A stretch of DNA of 9,747 bases from an uncultured Oscillospiraceae bacterium. GTDB lineage: Bacteria; Bacillota_A; Clostridia; Oscillospirales; Oscillospiraceae. The stretch is taken from positions 1 through 9,747 of the forward strand of contig CAKTZK010000056.1 in the NCBI GenBank assembly GCA_934635515.1, written 5' to 3'. The position numbers were made by a program, and so were the translations under genes. This document shows positions 1 to 6,309 of the stretch, piece after piece. The notes beneath the pieces are model-generated. The model was not told the origin of the DNA. It ran no database searches and saw only the letters and a list, made by a program, of their open reading frames with translations. The number at the start of each line of letters is the position of its first letter. Position 1 is the stretch's first letter.

Positions 1-444
1 CATGTTGGCATAGCGCCGGGCCAGACCCACCATGTCCATCAGCTCCGCGGCGCGGTTATAGATGTCGGCCCGGTGGGCGTAGGTCTTATGGATGATCATG
101 TACTCGGCAATGACCTCGATAACGGATTTGCGGGGGTCAATGCTGGCGTAGGGGTCCTGGAAGATGATCTGCAGATCCTGGCGCAGGGGACGGAACTTCC
201 GCTGGCTGATCTTGGTGACATCCTGGCCCTTGTAGATGATCTGGCCGGAGGTGGGCTCCACCAGGCGGAGGATGCTTCGGCCCAGGGTGGACTTGCCGCA
301 GCCGGACTCGCCCACAACGCCGATGGTCTCGCCCTCCATGATATCCAGATTGATGCCGTCCACCGCGTGGAGGGTGGCACCGCCGTTGAGCTTAAAATAG
401 GTTTTCAGATCCTTCAGCTGGATCAAGGGAGTGGCGTTATCCAT
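1..444 (-). CDS. dppF: Dipeptide/oligopeptide ABC transporter ATP-binding protein DppF/OppF (partial, C-terminus cut by window edge)
   Basis: Second cytoplasmic ATPase of a peptide importer, pairing with the DppD-like protein encoded just upstream to power uptake. The reading frame from the ATG at 444 stays open to base 1, giving the first 148 residues; family members are usually about 310-330, so more than half is missing. Visible motifs are the Walker A loop GESGCGKST (residues 45-53) and the Q-loop region [13 protein letters not shown] (from about residue 93). The ABC signature, Walker B and switch histidine lie beyond the window. The start overlaps the 3' end of the upstream ATPase gene by 8 bases (ATGGATAA), and an AGGAGG sits just before the ATG inside that gene, so translation is probably coupled. 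The Dpp versus Opp name is not decided by sequence: substrate range is set mainly by the binding protein. Confidence 0.95.
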   Translation of the reverse strand, partial: MDNATPLIQLKDLKTYFKLNGGATLHAVDGINLDIMEGETIGVVGESGCGKSTLGRSILRLVEPTSGQIIYKGQDVTKISQRKFRPLRQDLQIIFQDPYASIDPRKSVIEVIAEYMIIHKTYAHRADIYNRAAELMDMVGLARRYANM

Positions 445-1438
445 TCATATCCTCCTTCCTGCTGCCGTCGGGGTTAAACCGGTGGCAGCACAGCTGATGG
501 GTGCCGGAAACGGAGACGCTGGGATGCTCCCGGCGGCAGAGGTCGGTGGCGTATTTGCATCGCTCGGCAAAGACGCAGCCCTCCGGCAGGTTGGTGGGGT
601 CGGGCATCAGGCCGGGGATGGCGTTGAGGCGGCGGGACTTGGACTTCAGATCCGGGATGGAGCCGAACAGACCCTCAGTATAGGGGTGATGATTCTCGCC
701 CTCAAAGATGTCCTGCACCGTGCCGGACTCCACGATCTCGCCGGCGTACATGACGCCCACATCGTCGCAGATCTTGGCCACGATACCCAGGTCATGGGTG
801 ATCATCAGCATGGAGGTGCCCAGACGGTCGCGCAGGTCCTTGATCATCATAAGCACCTGGGCCTGGATGGTCACATCCAGGGCGGTGGTGGGCTCGTCGG
901 CGATGAGCAGATCCGGCTCGCAGGCCAGGGCGATGGCGATGATAACACGCTGCTTCATGCCGCCGGAGAACTGGTGGGGATACTCCACCTTACGGGACGG
1001 GAGGATGCCCACCATCTGCAGGGTGTTTTCCACACGCTGCTCCACTTCCTCCTTGCTCAGGTGGGGGTTATGGATCTTGATGGTCTCTGCGATCTGGTCG
1101 CCTACGGACATGACGGGATTCAGGCTGGTCATGGGGTCCTGGAAGACCATGGCGATCTTATCGCCCCGGTACTGGCGCATCTCCTCCTCGGGCATATTGA
1201 GAATGTCCTTATCGTCGAAGGTGATGCTGCCGCTGGTAACATGGCCCACGGCCGGAAGCAGACGGATGATGGAGCGGGCGGTTGTGGTCTTGCCGGCGCC
1301 GGTCTCGCCCACCAGGCCGAAGGTGCTCCGGCGCTTGATGGCGATATTGATGCCGTTGACGGCTTTTACCGTTTCCAGATCGGTCTTATAGATCACGGAA
1401 AGGTCCTTGATTTCCAAAATGTTATTGTTGTCGTTCAT
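437..1438 (-). CDS. dppD: Dipeptide/oligopeptide ABC transporter ATP-binding protein DppD/OppD
   Basis: Cytoplasmic ATPase of the peptide importer. From the ATG at 1438 the protein has 333 residues, normal for the family. It carries all ATPase motifs: Walker A GETGAGKT (44-51), Q-loop Q100 in VFQDP, signature FSGGMKQR (157-164), Walker B LLIADEP (177-183) and switch histidine H215. The C-terminal oligopeptide-transporter extension begins around HHPYTEGLF (about 250-258). It includes Cys288, Cys294, Cys301 and Cys317/318, matching the conserved four-cysteine pattern that binds a 4Fe-4S cluster in a characterised DppD. The start is ambiguous: a GTG at 1447 adds three residues and has GGAGGA 7 bases upstream, while the ATG at 1438 has GAGGTG 6 bases upstream. 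I prefer the ATG because the ATPase domain (ILEIKDLSV) begins almost at once. It lies 22 bases after the permease stop and overlaps the next ATPase gene by 8. Confidence 0.96.
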   Translation of the reverse strand: MNDNNNILEIKDLSVIYKTDLETVKAVNGINIAIKRRSTFGLVGETGAGKTTTARSIIRLLPAVGHVTSGSITFDDKDILNMPEEEMRQYRGDKIAMVFQDPMTSLNPVMSVGDQIAETIKIHNPHLSKEEVEQRVENTLQMVGILPSRKVEYPHQFSGGMKQRVIIAIALACEPDLLIADEPTTALDVTIQAQVLMMIKDLRDRLGTSMLMITHDLGIVAKICDDVGVMYAGEIVESGTVQDIFEGENHHPYTEGLFGSIPDLKSKSRRLNAIPGLMPDPTNLPEGCVFAERCKYATDLCRREHPSVSVSGTHQLCCHRFNPDGSRKEDMNG

Positions 1439-1460
1439 GTAAGACACCTCGCTTCCTCCG

Positions 1461-2360
1461 TTAAGATTTCAGGTGCGGATCCATGGCATCCCGGAGACCG
1501 TCGCCCACCAGGTTGACGGAGCAGGCGGTGATGACAATGGCCAGGGCGGGGAAGAGCAGCATGTGAGGCGCTACACGCATGTACTCACGGGCATCGGAGA
1601 TGATCTGGCCCCATTCGGGAGCGGGTGGCGGCATGCCCAGGCCCAGGAAGCCCAAGGTGGACTCATAGAGGATGATCTTGGCCACGTTCAGAGTCGTGTT
1701 GACAATGATGACGCCCATGGCGTTGGGGAAGATATGGGTGAGGATGATGCGGGCGCTGCTGGCACCGCCGGCCTTGGCTGCCTCCACATACTCAAGGTCT
1801 GACAAACTGAGGATCTGGGAGCGGACCAGGCGCACATAGTTGGTGAAGTAGGCCAGGGTCAGGGCGATGACCAGATTCACGGTGCTGGCGCCCAGGGCGA
1901 ACACCACGGCCATGGTGAACAGGATGTCCGGCACGGACATGAAGATGTCAAGGCCGCGCATGATGATGCTGTCCACCTTGCCGCCGAAGTAACCGGCGAT
2001 GGCACCCAGGGCGCAGCCTACCACGCAGGAGGACAGGGTGGCCAGCACCGCGATGGCGATGGAGGTACGGCCGCCGTAGAGCACACGGGCCAGCAGGTCA
2101 CGGCCGTAGGAGTCCAGGCCGAAGATGTGCTCGGCGGAGGGGGTGGCCAGCTTTTCGGAAAGATTCTGCGTTACGGCGGAATCATAGGTGGCGAAAAGGT
2201 TGGCGAAGATCAGGAAAAACGCGATGAGGCACAGCATCACAAGGCCGATCATGGAGCCGCGATTCTTGCGGAAGCGGCGCCAGATCTCCTTGGCCTGGCT
2301 CTGTTTTTTGAACTTGATGGGCTCGGCAGCGGCAGCCGCGGTCGTTACTTTTTCACTCAT
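1461..2360 (-). CDS. dppC: Dipeptide/oligopeptide ABC transporter permease DppC/OppC
   Basis: Inner-membrane permease subunit forming half of the peptide channel with the DppB-like protein. The 299 residues are a usual length. A basic cytoplasmic N-terminus (about 1-36) leads into a first membrane segment (about 37-58). The OppC-type stretch GLDSYGRDLLARVLYGGRTS follows at 81-100, then several hydrophobic segments of the binding-protein-dependent transport domain (about 100-290). The EAA loop that contacts the ATPases begins at residue 193 (EAAKAGG, with FPNAMG following). The ATG at 2360 is preceded by AAGGAGGT (2367-2374) at good spacing. That site overlaps the stop codon of the upstream permease gene, leaving only 12 bases between the genes and suggesting coupled translation. 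The alanine-rich N-terminal run (about residues 8-12) is a minor peculiarity. Confidence 0.96.
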   Translation of the reverse strand: MSEKVTTAAAAAEPIKFKKQSQAKEIWRRFRKNRGSMIGLVMLCLIAFFLIFANLFATYDSAVTQNLSEKLATPSAEHIFGLDSYGRDLLARVLYGGRTSIAIAVLATLSSCVVGCALGAIAGYFGGKVDSIIMRGLDIFMSVPDILFTMAVVFALGASTVNLVIALTLAYFTNYVRLVRSQILSLSDLEYVEAAKAGGASSARIILTHIFPNAMGVIIVNTTLNVAKIILYESTLGFLGLGMPPPAPEWGQIISDAREYMRVAPHMLLFPALAIVITACSVNLVGDGLRDAMDPHLKS

Positions 2361-2372
2361 ACGGCTACCTCC

Positions 2373-3314
2373 TTATCCTTTAATGCGGGTGTACTTGGCC
2401 TTGATGCGGGGATCTACGAAGGCGTAGATGATATCCACCAGCAGCATGATCACCGTGAAGGTAATGGAGATCACGATGGTGCCGGCGATGATGACCGGCT
2501 CGTCCTTATAGGCGATACGGTCAACGATCAGCGCGCCGATGCCGGGGACGGAGAACAGACGCTCTGCCACCACGGCGCCCATGATCAGGCCGCCCATGTT
2601 CAAGCCGATGTTGGTGATGACCGGCAGGAGGGCGTTTTTCAGAGCGTGCTTCCAGATAACGGTGCGCTCCTTGGCACCCTTGGCCCGGGCGGTATCGATA
2701 TAGTCGGCGCGGATGGACTCCAGCATGGAGGATTTGGTGAACCGGACATTAAATGCCGTTACGGGAATGGCCATGCACAGCGCCGGCATGATATAGCTTT
2801 TCCAGGTGGCTAAGCCATAGGATGGCAACCAGTTTAGTTTCAGAGAGAAGATCAGCAGCAGCGACATACCCAGCACGAAGGACGGGATGGCCGCCAGCAG
2901 AAACGCCAGAACAGAGGGGACATAGTCCCAGACGGAGTATTGCTTTACCGCGGTGAGGATGCCCAGGGGCACGCCTACCAGGGTGGAAATGATGATGCCG
3001 ATGACGGACAGCTTCAGCGTGACGCCGAAGCGGGGCAGCACCTCGTCTGCCACGTCCTGTCCGGTAAAGTAAGAGGTGCCGAAGCTCTGGTCAACGACCA
3101 GATTCTTTACATAGCGGGCGTATTTTACCAAAAGAGGATCATTATAGCCCAGCTCTTCATTCAGCTGGTCCACTGCTTCCTGAGGAGCGGACACGCCGAG
3201 AATAGATCTACCGGGATTGCCGGGGGTAAGATTCAGCACGAAGTAGATGATGAAGATAACACCCAGGATCGTCGGTATCAGGAACAAAATGCGTTTGAGT
3301 ACATACCGATACAC
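2373..3314 (-). CDS. dppB: Dipeptide/oligopeptide ABC transporter permease DppB/OppB
   Basis: First permease subunit of the peptide importer. I start it at the GTG at 3314, giving 313 residues beginning MYRYVLKRILFLIPTILGV, the typical N-terminus of this family with a membrane segment at about 9-29. A longer reading from the ATG at 3332 is unlikely because its first codons (ATGAAAGGAGG) are themselves the ribosome-binding site, placing GGAGG 7 bases before the GTG, and nothing resembling a ribosome-binding site precedes that ATG. Family features include the extracytoplasmic DQSFGTSYFTGQDV stretch (about 75-88), further membrane helices, and the EAA-type loop YIDTARAKGAKERTVIWKHA (195-214) before LLPVI. 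It follows the binding-protein gene after a 93-base gap holding a strong hairpin, and is followed 12 bases later by dppC. Confidence 0.95.
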   Translation of the reverse strand: MYRYVLKRILFLIPTILGVIFIIYFVLNLTPGNPGRSILGVSAPQEAVDQLNEELGYNDPLLVKYARYVKNLVVDQSFGTSYFTGQDVADEVLPRFGVTLKLSVIGIIISTLVGVPLGILTAVKQYSVWDYVPSVLAFLLAAIPSFVLGMSLLLIFSLKLNWLPSYGLATWKSYIMPALCMAIPVTAFNVRFTKSSMLESIRADYIDTARAKGAKERTVIWKHALKNALLPVITNIGLNMGGLIMGAVVAERLFSVPGIGALIVDRIAYKDEPVIIAGTIVISITFTVIMLLVDIIYAFVDPRIKAKYTRIKG

Positions 3315-3340
3315 AGCATATCCTCCTTTCATTTAAATTG

Positions 3341-3371
3341 AGCGGCAGGACAGGCGTGCTGCCCTGCCGCT
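3341..3371 (-). terminator. Intercistronic stem-loop between binding-protein and permease genes (attenuator or mRNA stabiliser)
   Basis: GCGGCAGG (3342-3349) pairs with CCTGCCGC (3363-3370). An outer A-T pair (3341/3371) and three further pairs after one mismatch (CAG 3351-3353 with CTG 3359-3361) close a five-base loop. In the minus-strand transcript the stem is followed only by TCAATTTAAA, a weak U-tract, so full termination is unlikely. Stem-loops here are common in binding-protein-dependent transporter operons, where they stabilise the binding-protein message or partly terminate, giving more binding protein than permease. Structure seen; role inferred. Confidence 0.7.
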
Positions 3372-3407
3372 TGGTTTTAAGAGGGAATAGGGATTCGCGG
3401 AGGGAAG

Positions 3408-4970
3408 TTAGCTGGCGGAGACCCAGCTGAAGTTTCTGACCTTGTAGTAGGTGGGAACGGGGGTGCCCACATCCAGATCATCGGCCCAGACGATAGCCAC
3501 GGGACGGTTGATCAGGGGCAGAATGGTGGCGGTATCCATGATCATGGACCACAGCTCGGTGTAGTAGGTCATGCGCTCATCCTGCTTGGCAGTGCCGGCA
3601 CCCAGGGTAACCAGCTCTTCCATGCGCTGCCAGTTGAACTTGTCACCGATGGTGTAGTTGATGACATACATACCGACAGACTCGCTGTGGACCTGCTGGC
3701 GGATGTTGTTGAAGTCGTAGTTGCCGGAGTCGCCGTAGACGCAGATGTCATAGTCCTGAGCCTGCCACTTTTCAACGGCCATGGACACATCCAGCATCTC
3801 CACCTTGGCATGGATGCCGACGGCTTCCAGATCAGCCTGGAGCACCTGGGCGGTCTTGGAGTTGTGGGCGGAGCTGGTGGTCAGGATGGTGCCCACATCC
3901 ACACCGTCGGGATAGCCGGCCTCGGCCAGCAGGGACTTGGCCTTCTCGGGGTTGTAGGCATAGGTCTCAAAGCCGGTGGTGGGCTGGGTGGGGCAGTACT
4001 CGGGAACCATGTAGGTGTCGGTGGCCTTGCCGTAGCCCTCGGCCACAGCCAGATTCACGTCTTCCTTGTTGATGGCATAGAACATGGCCTTGCGGACCAG
4101 GTCGTTATTCAGAACGGTGGCGTTCTTGCTGGCATAGTTGATGCCCATCCAGATGATGTTGTTGCCGGTGACCATGGCGCTGTGAGCGTCGCCGGCCTTC
4201 TTATACAGGGAGTCCCAATCGGAGAGGGCGGCTTCCTCGTAGTAATCCAGCTCGCCGTTCTCATAGGCGATGACGGCGGCGGCGGAGTCAGCGAACACGC
4301 GGTACTCAACCTTCTTGATGTTGGGAGCGCCCTGCCAATACTTGTCATAGGCGGACAGCTTGGCGCCGGTGGAGACATCGTACTCGGTGACATAGTAGGC
4401 GCCGGTGCCGGCGGTGTTGGGGATGGTGCCGAACTTATCGCCCTGCTGGGTCACTTCGTTCTCCTCCACGATCTTCACGCGGAACAGGGTGTGCGCGATG
4501 GGGGCGTAGGCATACTTCATGTGAATGACGAAAGTCTGATCATCGGGAGCTTCCACACTGTCGATCATGGTGGTCAGGTAGGTCATGTTGGCGTTCTTGA
4601 AGGCACGCTCATAGGTGAACACGCAGTCGGAAGCGGTGAGAGCCTCGCCGTTCTGGAAGGTGATGCCGTCCTTGAGGGTGATGGTGTAGGTCATGGAGTC
4701 GTCGCTGACCTGAACGTCCTTGGCCAGCTCGTTGTAGTAGCCGCCCTCGGCTTCGTTCATGCCGTACAGACCCTCATAGATCTGGTCATAGAGCTTGATA
4801 TCGTGGGTGTTATTGCTGTTTGCGGGGTCAAGGGTAGTGAATGCGGTTTCGGCTCTGAGGACCAGAGTCTTTTCACTGGGATCGGTGTTGTCGTCGGTTT
4901 TCTTGCCGCAACCGGCCAGAAGACCCAGAGTCATGACGACTGCGAGGCAAAGCGCGATAATCTTTTTCAT
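3408..4970 (-). CDS. dppA: Peptide ABC transporter substrate-binding lipoprotein (SBP family 5; DppA/OppA-like)
   Basis: Extracytoplasmic receptor that captures peptides, or possibly another family-5 ligand such as nickel chelates or glycosides, and delivers them to the permeases. The 520 residues start with a lipoprotein signal peptide: positive MKK, a hydrophobic core and a lipobox LAGC with the lipidated cysteine at 21. A polar linker (about 22-33) precedes the family-5 solute-binding domain (about 35-515). The conserved stretch LAKDVQVSDDSMTYTITLKD (82-101), followed by GITFQNGEALTASDCVFTYE, is typical of the family. The ATG at 4970 has AAGGAGT (4977-4983) six bases upstream. It is the first gene of the transporter proper and lies 98 bases downstream of the ATC-hydrolase-like gene, across a GC-rich structured gap. 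The ligand cannot be read from sequence; peptide is inferred from the full B-C-D-F neighbourhood. Confidence 0.93.
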   Translation of the reverse strand: MKKIIALCLAVVMTLGLLAGCGKKTDDNTDPSEKTLVLRAETAFTTLDPANSNNTHDIKLYDQIYEGLYGMNEAEGGYYNELAKDVQVSDDSMTYTITLKDGITFQNGEALTASDCVFTYERAFKNANMTYLTTMIDSVEAPDDQTFVIHMKYAYAPIAHTLFRVKIVEENEVTQQGDKFGTIPNTAGTGAYYVTEYDVSTGAKLSAYDKYWQGAPNIKKVEYRVFADSAAAVIAYENGELDYYEEAALSDWDSLYKKAGDAHSAMVTGNNIIWMGINYASKNATVLNNDLVRKAMFYAINKEDVNLAVAEGYGKATDTYMVPEYCPTQPTTGFETYAYNPEKAKSLLAEAGYPDGVDVGTILTTSSAHNSKTAQVLQADLEAVGIHAKVEMLDVSMAVEKWQAQDYDICVYGDSGNYDFNNIRQQVHSESVGMYVINYTIGDKFNWQRMEELVTLGAGTAKQDERMTYYTELWSMIMDTATILPLINRPVAIVWADDLDVGTPVPTYYKVRNFSWVSAS

Positions 4971-4994
4971 ACTCTTACTCCTTTATTTTAGTGG

Positions 4995-5046
4995 GTGAGC
5001 AGCCCGGCGGGCTTTCACGCGCCGACCCGCTCTGCGGCAGGGCCGC
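4995..5046 (-). other. GC-rich structured gap upstream of the binding-protein gene
   Basis: The 98-base gap between the ATC-hydrolase-like gene and the binding-protein gene holds two hairpins. One pairs AGCCC (5001-5005) with GGGCT (5009-5013), extended by GTGA (4995-4998) with TCAC (5015-5018). The other pairs GCGGC (5034-5038) with GCCGC (5042-5046). CCCGC (5026-5030) could instead pair with GCGGG (5007-5011), which would break the first hairpin. No U-tract follows, so this is not a standard terminator, and I see no convincing promoter here. A processing or expression-balancing role is inferred. Confidence 0.5.
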
Positions 5047-5068
5047 CCCTTACGGGTGAAATGAGGGA

Positions 5069-5668
5069 TCAGTATTTCTTGCCTTCTTTATAGCTGGGGA
5101 GGTCTTTCTTTTTCTGATAATTGGGCATCTTGCAGCGAAACGTGCACTTATCGTCGCCCCGGGTGAGGATCTTCTCCTGCACCACTACGGTGTCCTCGTG
5201 ATAGGCGGTCCACATGGCGTGGTGGATCTCCTCGCAGTAGACCACGGCGGCATCCATCAGGTCGTATTTCTTCCACAGGTCGTACATACCACATTCGTCC
5301 AGATCGGAATAGAAATCGTCCTTCTCGAAGATCTGACGGCAGGTCTCCTGGTCGTCATCGCCGGGCAGGTCCGCGTAAACGTGGAGGTTCTGCATGTTCA
5401 GCTCCAGGCCGTAGTGCAGCTGACGCTCCCGCTGGGCGGTGCCGCGGATCTTTCCAAAGTCGCGCAGGGCCCGGCGGACCACCTGCTCACCCTCAGCGCC
5501 GAAGGAATCGATCACGCGCTGGGCAATGAAGCCATAGATGAGGGTGTAGAAATCCTTCATGACGGCGACCTCGCTCTTGTTATCGTCCATCTTGAAGTCG
5601 GGCACTTCCTTTACATAGGCATCCTTCTGGAAGGACGCCGTATCCACTTTCTTCTCTTTGCTGTCCAT
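5069..5668 (-). CDS. L-2-amino-thiazoline-4-carboxylic acid (ATC) hydrolase-like protein
   Basis: Resembles the ATC hydrolase family. Its namesake enzyme opens L-2-amino-thiazoline-4-carboxylate on the way to L-cysteine, but most Firmicutes members have no proven substrate. From the ATG at 5668 it has 199 residues. A polar, lysine-rich N-terminus (1-35) leads to a helical part with FGAEGEQVVRRALRDFGKIRG (56-76), then the cysteine-containing core: Cys126 in DECGMYDLW, Cys145 in YCEEIHHAMW, and the C-terminal ILTRGDDKCTF (Cys175). A basic tail ends the protein. The place where many relatives have CxxxD reads CEEIH here. The same frame runs open to a TTG at 5863, but that codon lies in the -35 box and the added residues are low-complexity and basic. 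The ATG at 5668 has GGAAGG eight bases upstream. No signal peptide is seen. It heads the peptide-transporter operon. Confidence 0.78.
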   Translation of the reverse strand: MDSKEKKVDTASFQKDAYVKEVPDFKMDDNKSEVAVMKDFYTLIYGFIAQRVIDSFGAEGEQVVRRALRDFGKIRGTAQRERQLHYGLELNMQNLHVYADLPGDDDQETCRQIFEKDDFYSDLDECGMYDLWKKYDLMDAAVVYCEEIHHAMWTAYHEDTVVVQEKILTRGDDKCTFRCKMPNYQKKKDLPSYKEGKKY

Positions 5669-5801
5669 CTTTTCAACCTTCCTTTCCGCCAGGCCAGAGT
5701 CCTTTTTCTCTGCGCCGATTGGCTTTTGCTGTGTCTTTTTCTCATAGAGCGGCGGCCCTTGGACAAAGCGCACAAGTTTTACCAAAACCGCTGCATTGTT
5801 A

Positions 5802-5823
5802 ACTGTCGATATTATACTGTCGA
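5802..5823 (-). repeat. Direct repeat ACTGTCGA x2 in the leader (possible operator)
   Basis: ACTGTCGA occurs at 5802-5809 and again at 5816-5823 (plus-strand reading), 14 bases start to start. The second copy is part of the palindrome TGTCGACA (5818-5825). The copies flank a TATAAT-like core on the minus strand. They lie just downstream of the predicted transcription start at about 5828, where a bound repressor could block initiation or early elongation. Repeats are seen directly; the operator role is inferred and no regulator is identified. Confidence 0.45.
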
Positions 5824-5834
5824 CAATTTTCTTT

Positions 5835-5863
5835 AGTTTAATCAATTTTTTTCTATATGTCAA
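5835..5863 (-). promoter_or_regulatory. Predicted sigma-A-type promoter for the ATC-hydrolase-like/peptide-transporter operon
   Basis: Reading the minus strand, a perfect -35 TTGACA (5863-5858) is followed after exactly 17 bases by TAAACT (5840-5835), a four-of-six match to the -10 consensus. The surrounding DNA is AT-rich. Transcription would start near 5828, leaving a leader of about 160 bases before the ATG at 5668. A better -10 (TATAAT, 5816-5811) exists but has no -35 at acceptable spacing. This is the only strong promoter candidate I find for the downstream operon. Confidence 0.65.
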
Positions 5864-6260
5864 TCTTCTATTTGCTGAATAATTTTCCTGTTTTTTGTGT
5901 ATTTCGCAGATTTTGAATGTGGTTATATCCCCCTAACTTGAGATGATAAAATTTGCTATTTTGCCTGTTTTTGTTGCAAATATGCAGATTCGCATGTTTA
6001 AAAATGCGTTGATTTGCGATTTTTTGCCGTAAAATACGGGAATTTTCAGCGTGATAATTTTTCCTTTTTTTAGGTAAACCGCGGGTAATTAACGTTAAAA
6101 ATCGATATTTTGCATATATGCGGCTTTTTAATACTTCTATGTGTTTTCTTAATGAAAACGGTACTTTAGGCGGCACACGGTTGCGTACATTTTTCCGAAT
6201 TCCCGGTGAGGAGACGTGCGAATTCCCGCCTATAAGGAGGAGAGAGGCATCGGTTATGTG
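5864..6260. other. AT-rich intergenic control region, no convincing gene
   Basis: This stretch is far richer in A/T than the rest of the window and separates the terminator of the right-hand operon from the promoter of the left-hand one. It holds many small dyads: CGCAT/ATGCG (5991-6008), CCGTA/TACGG (6027-6039), TTAACGTTAA (6089-6098), GCATATATGC (6112-6121) and GTTTTC/GAAAAC (6143-6159). It also holds a direct repeat CGAATTCCCG (6196-6205 and 6219-6228). AATTTTC half-sites at 5881 and 6041 resemble half of a CodY box but are not full matches. A 131-codon open frame on the minus strand (5868-6263) begins in the terminator tail, lacks a ribosome-binding site and is not called. An upstream regulatory region is the best reading. 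Confidence 0.6.
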
Positions 6261-6293
6261 CACAAAACAAAAGATCCCCGCCCAAGGCGGGGA
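6261..6293 (-). terminator. Rho-independent terminator of the SucCD/ferredoxin/aminotransferase/racemase operon
   Basis: CCCCGCC (6276-6282) pairs perfectly with GGCGGGG (6286-6292) around a three-base loop, plus one closing T-A pair (6275/6293). On the minus strand the stem is followed by a T-rich run, ATCTTTTGTTTTG (6275-6263). This is a textbook intrinsic terminator acting on minus-strand transcripts, about 90 bases after the racemase stop codon. The plus-strand side has no T-tract, so it is one-directional. Confidence 0.92.
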
Positions 6294-6309
6294 GAAAACA
6301 GGAAAGGAC

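Noticed and set aside
431..1516. 361-codon plus-strand open frame opposite the DppD-like gene
   Set aside because: Antisense shadow of a gene with all ABC ATPase motifs; no independent support.
3687..4991. 434-codon plus-strand open frame opposite the binding-protein gene
   Set aside because: Gly/Val-rich, repetitive composition antisense to a well-supported lipoprotein gene; a codon-bias shadow.
5811..5816. TATAAT as the main -10 element
   Set aside because: Perfect hexamer, but no -35-like hexamer at 16-18 bases and no extended -10 TG; the TTGACA/TAAACT pair at 5835-5863 has ideal spacing.
6041..6055. Possible CodY box beginning AATTTTCAG
   Set aside because: Only the first nine bases match the 15-base consensus; the second half is poor and CodY presence in this organism is unknown.
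5868..6263. 131-codon minus-strand open frame in the AT-rich region
   Set aside because: It would start with GTG in the terminator tail, has no ribosome-binding site, is Lys/Asn/Arg-rich as expected for translated AT-rich DNA, and matches no family I recognise. A degraded gene cannot be fully excluded.
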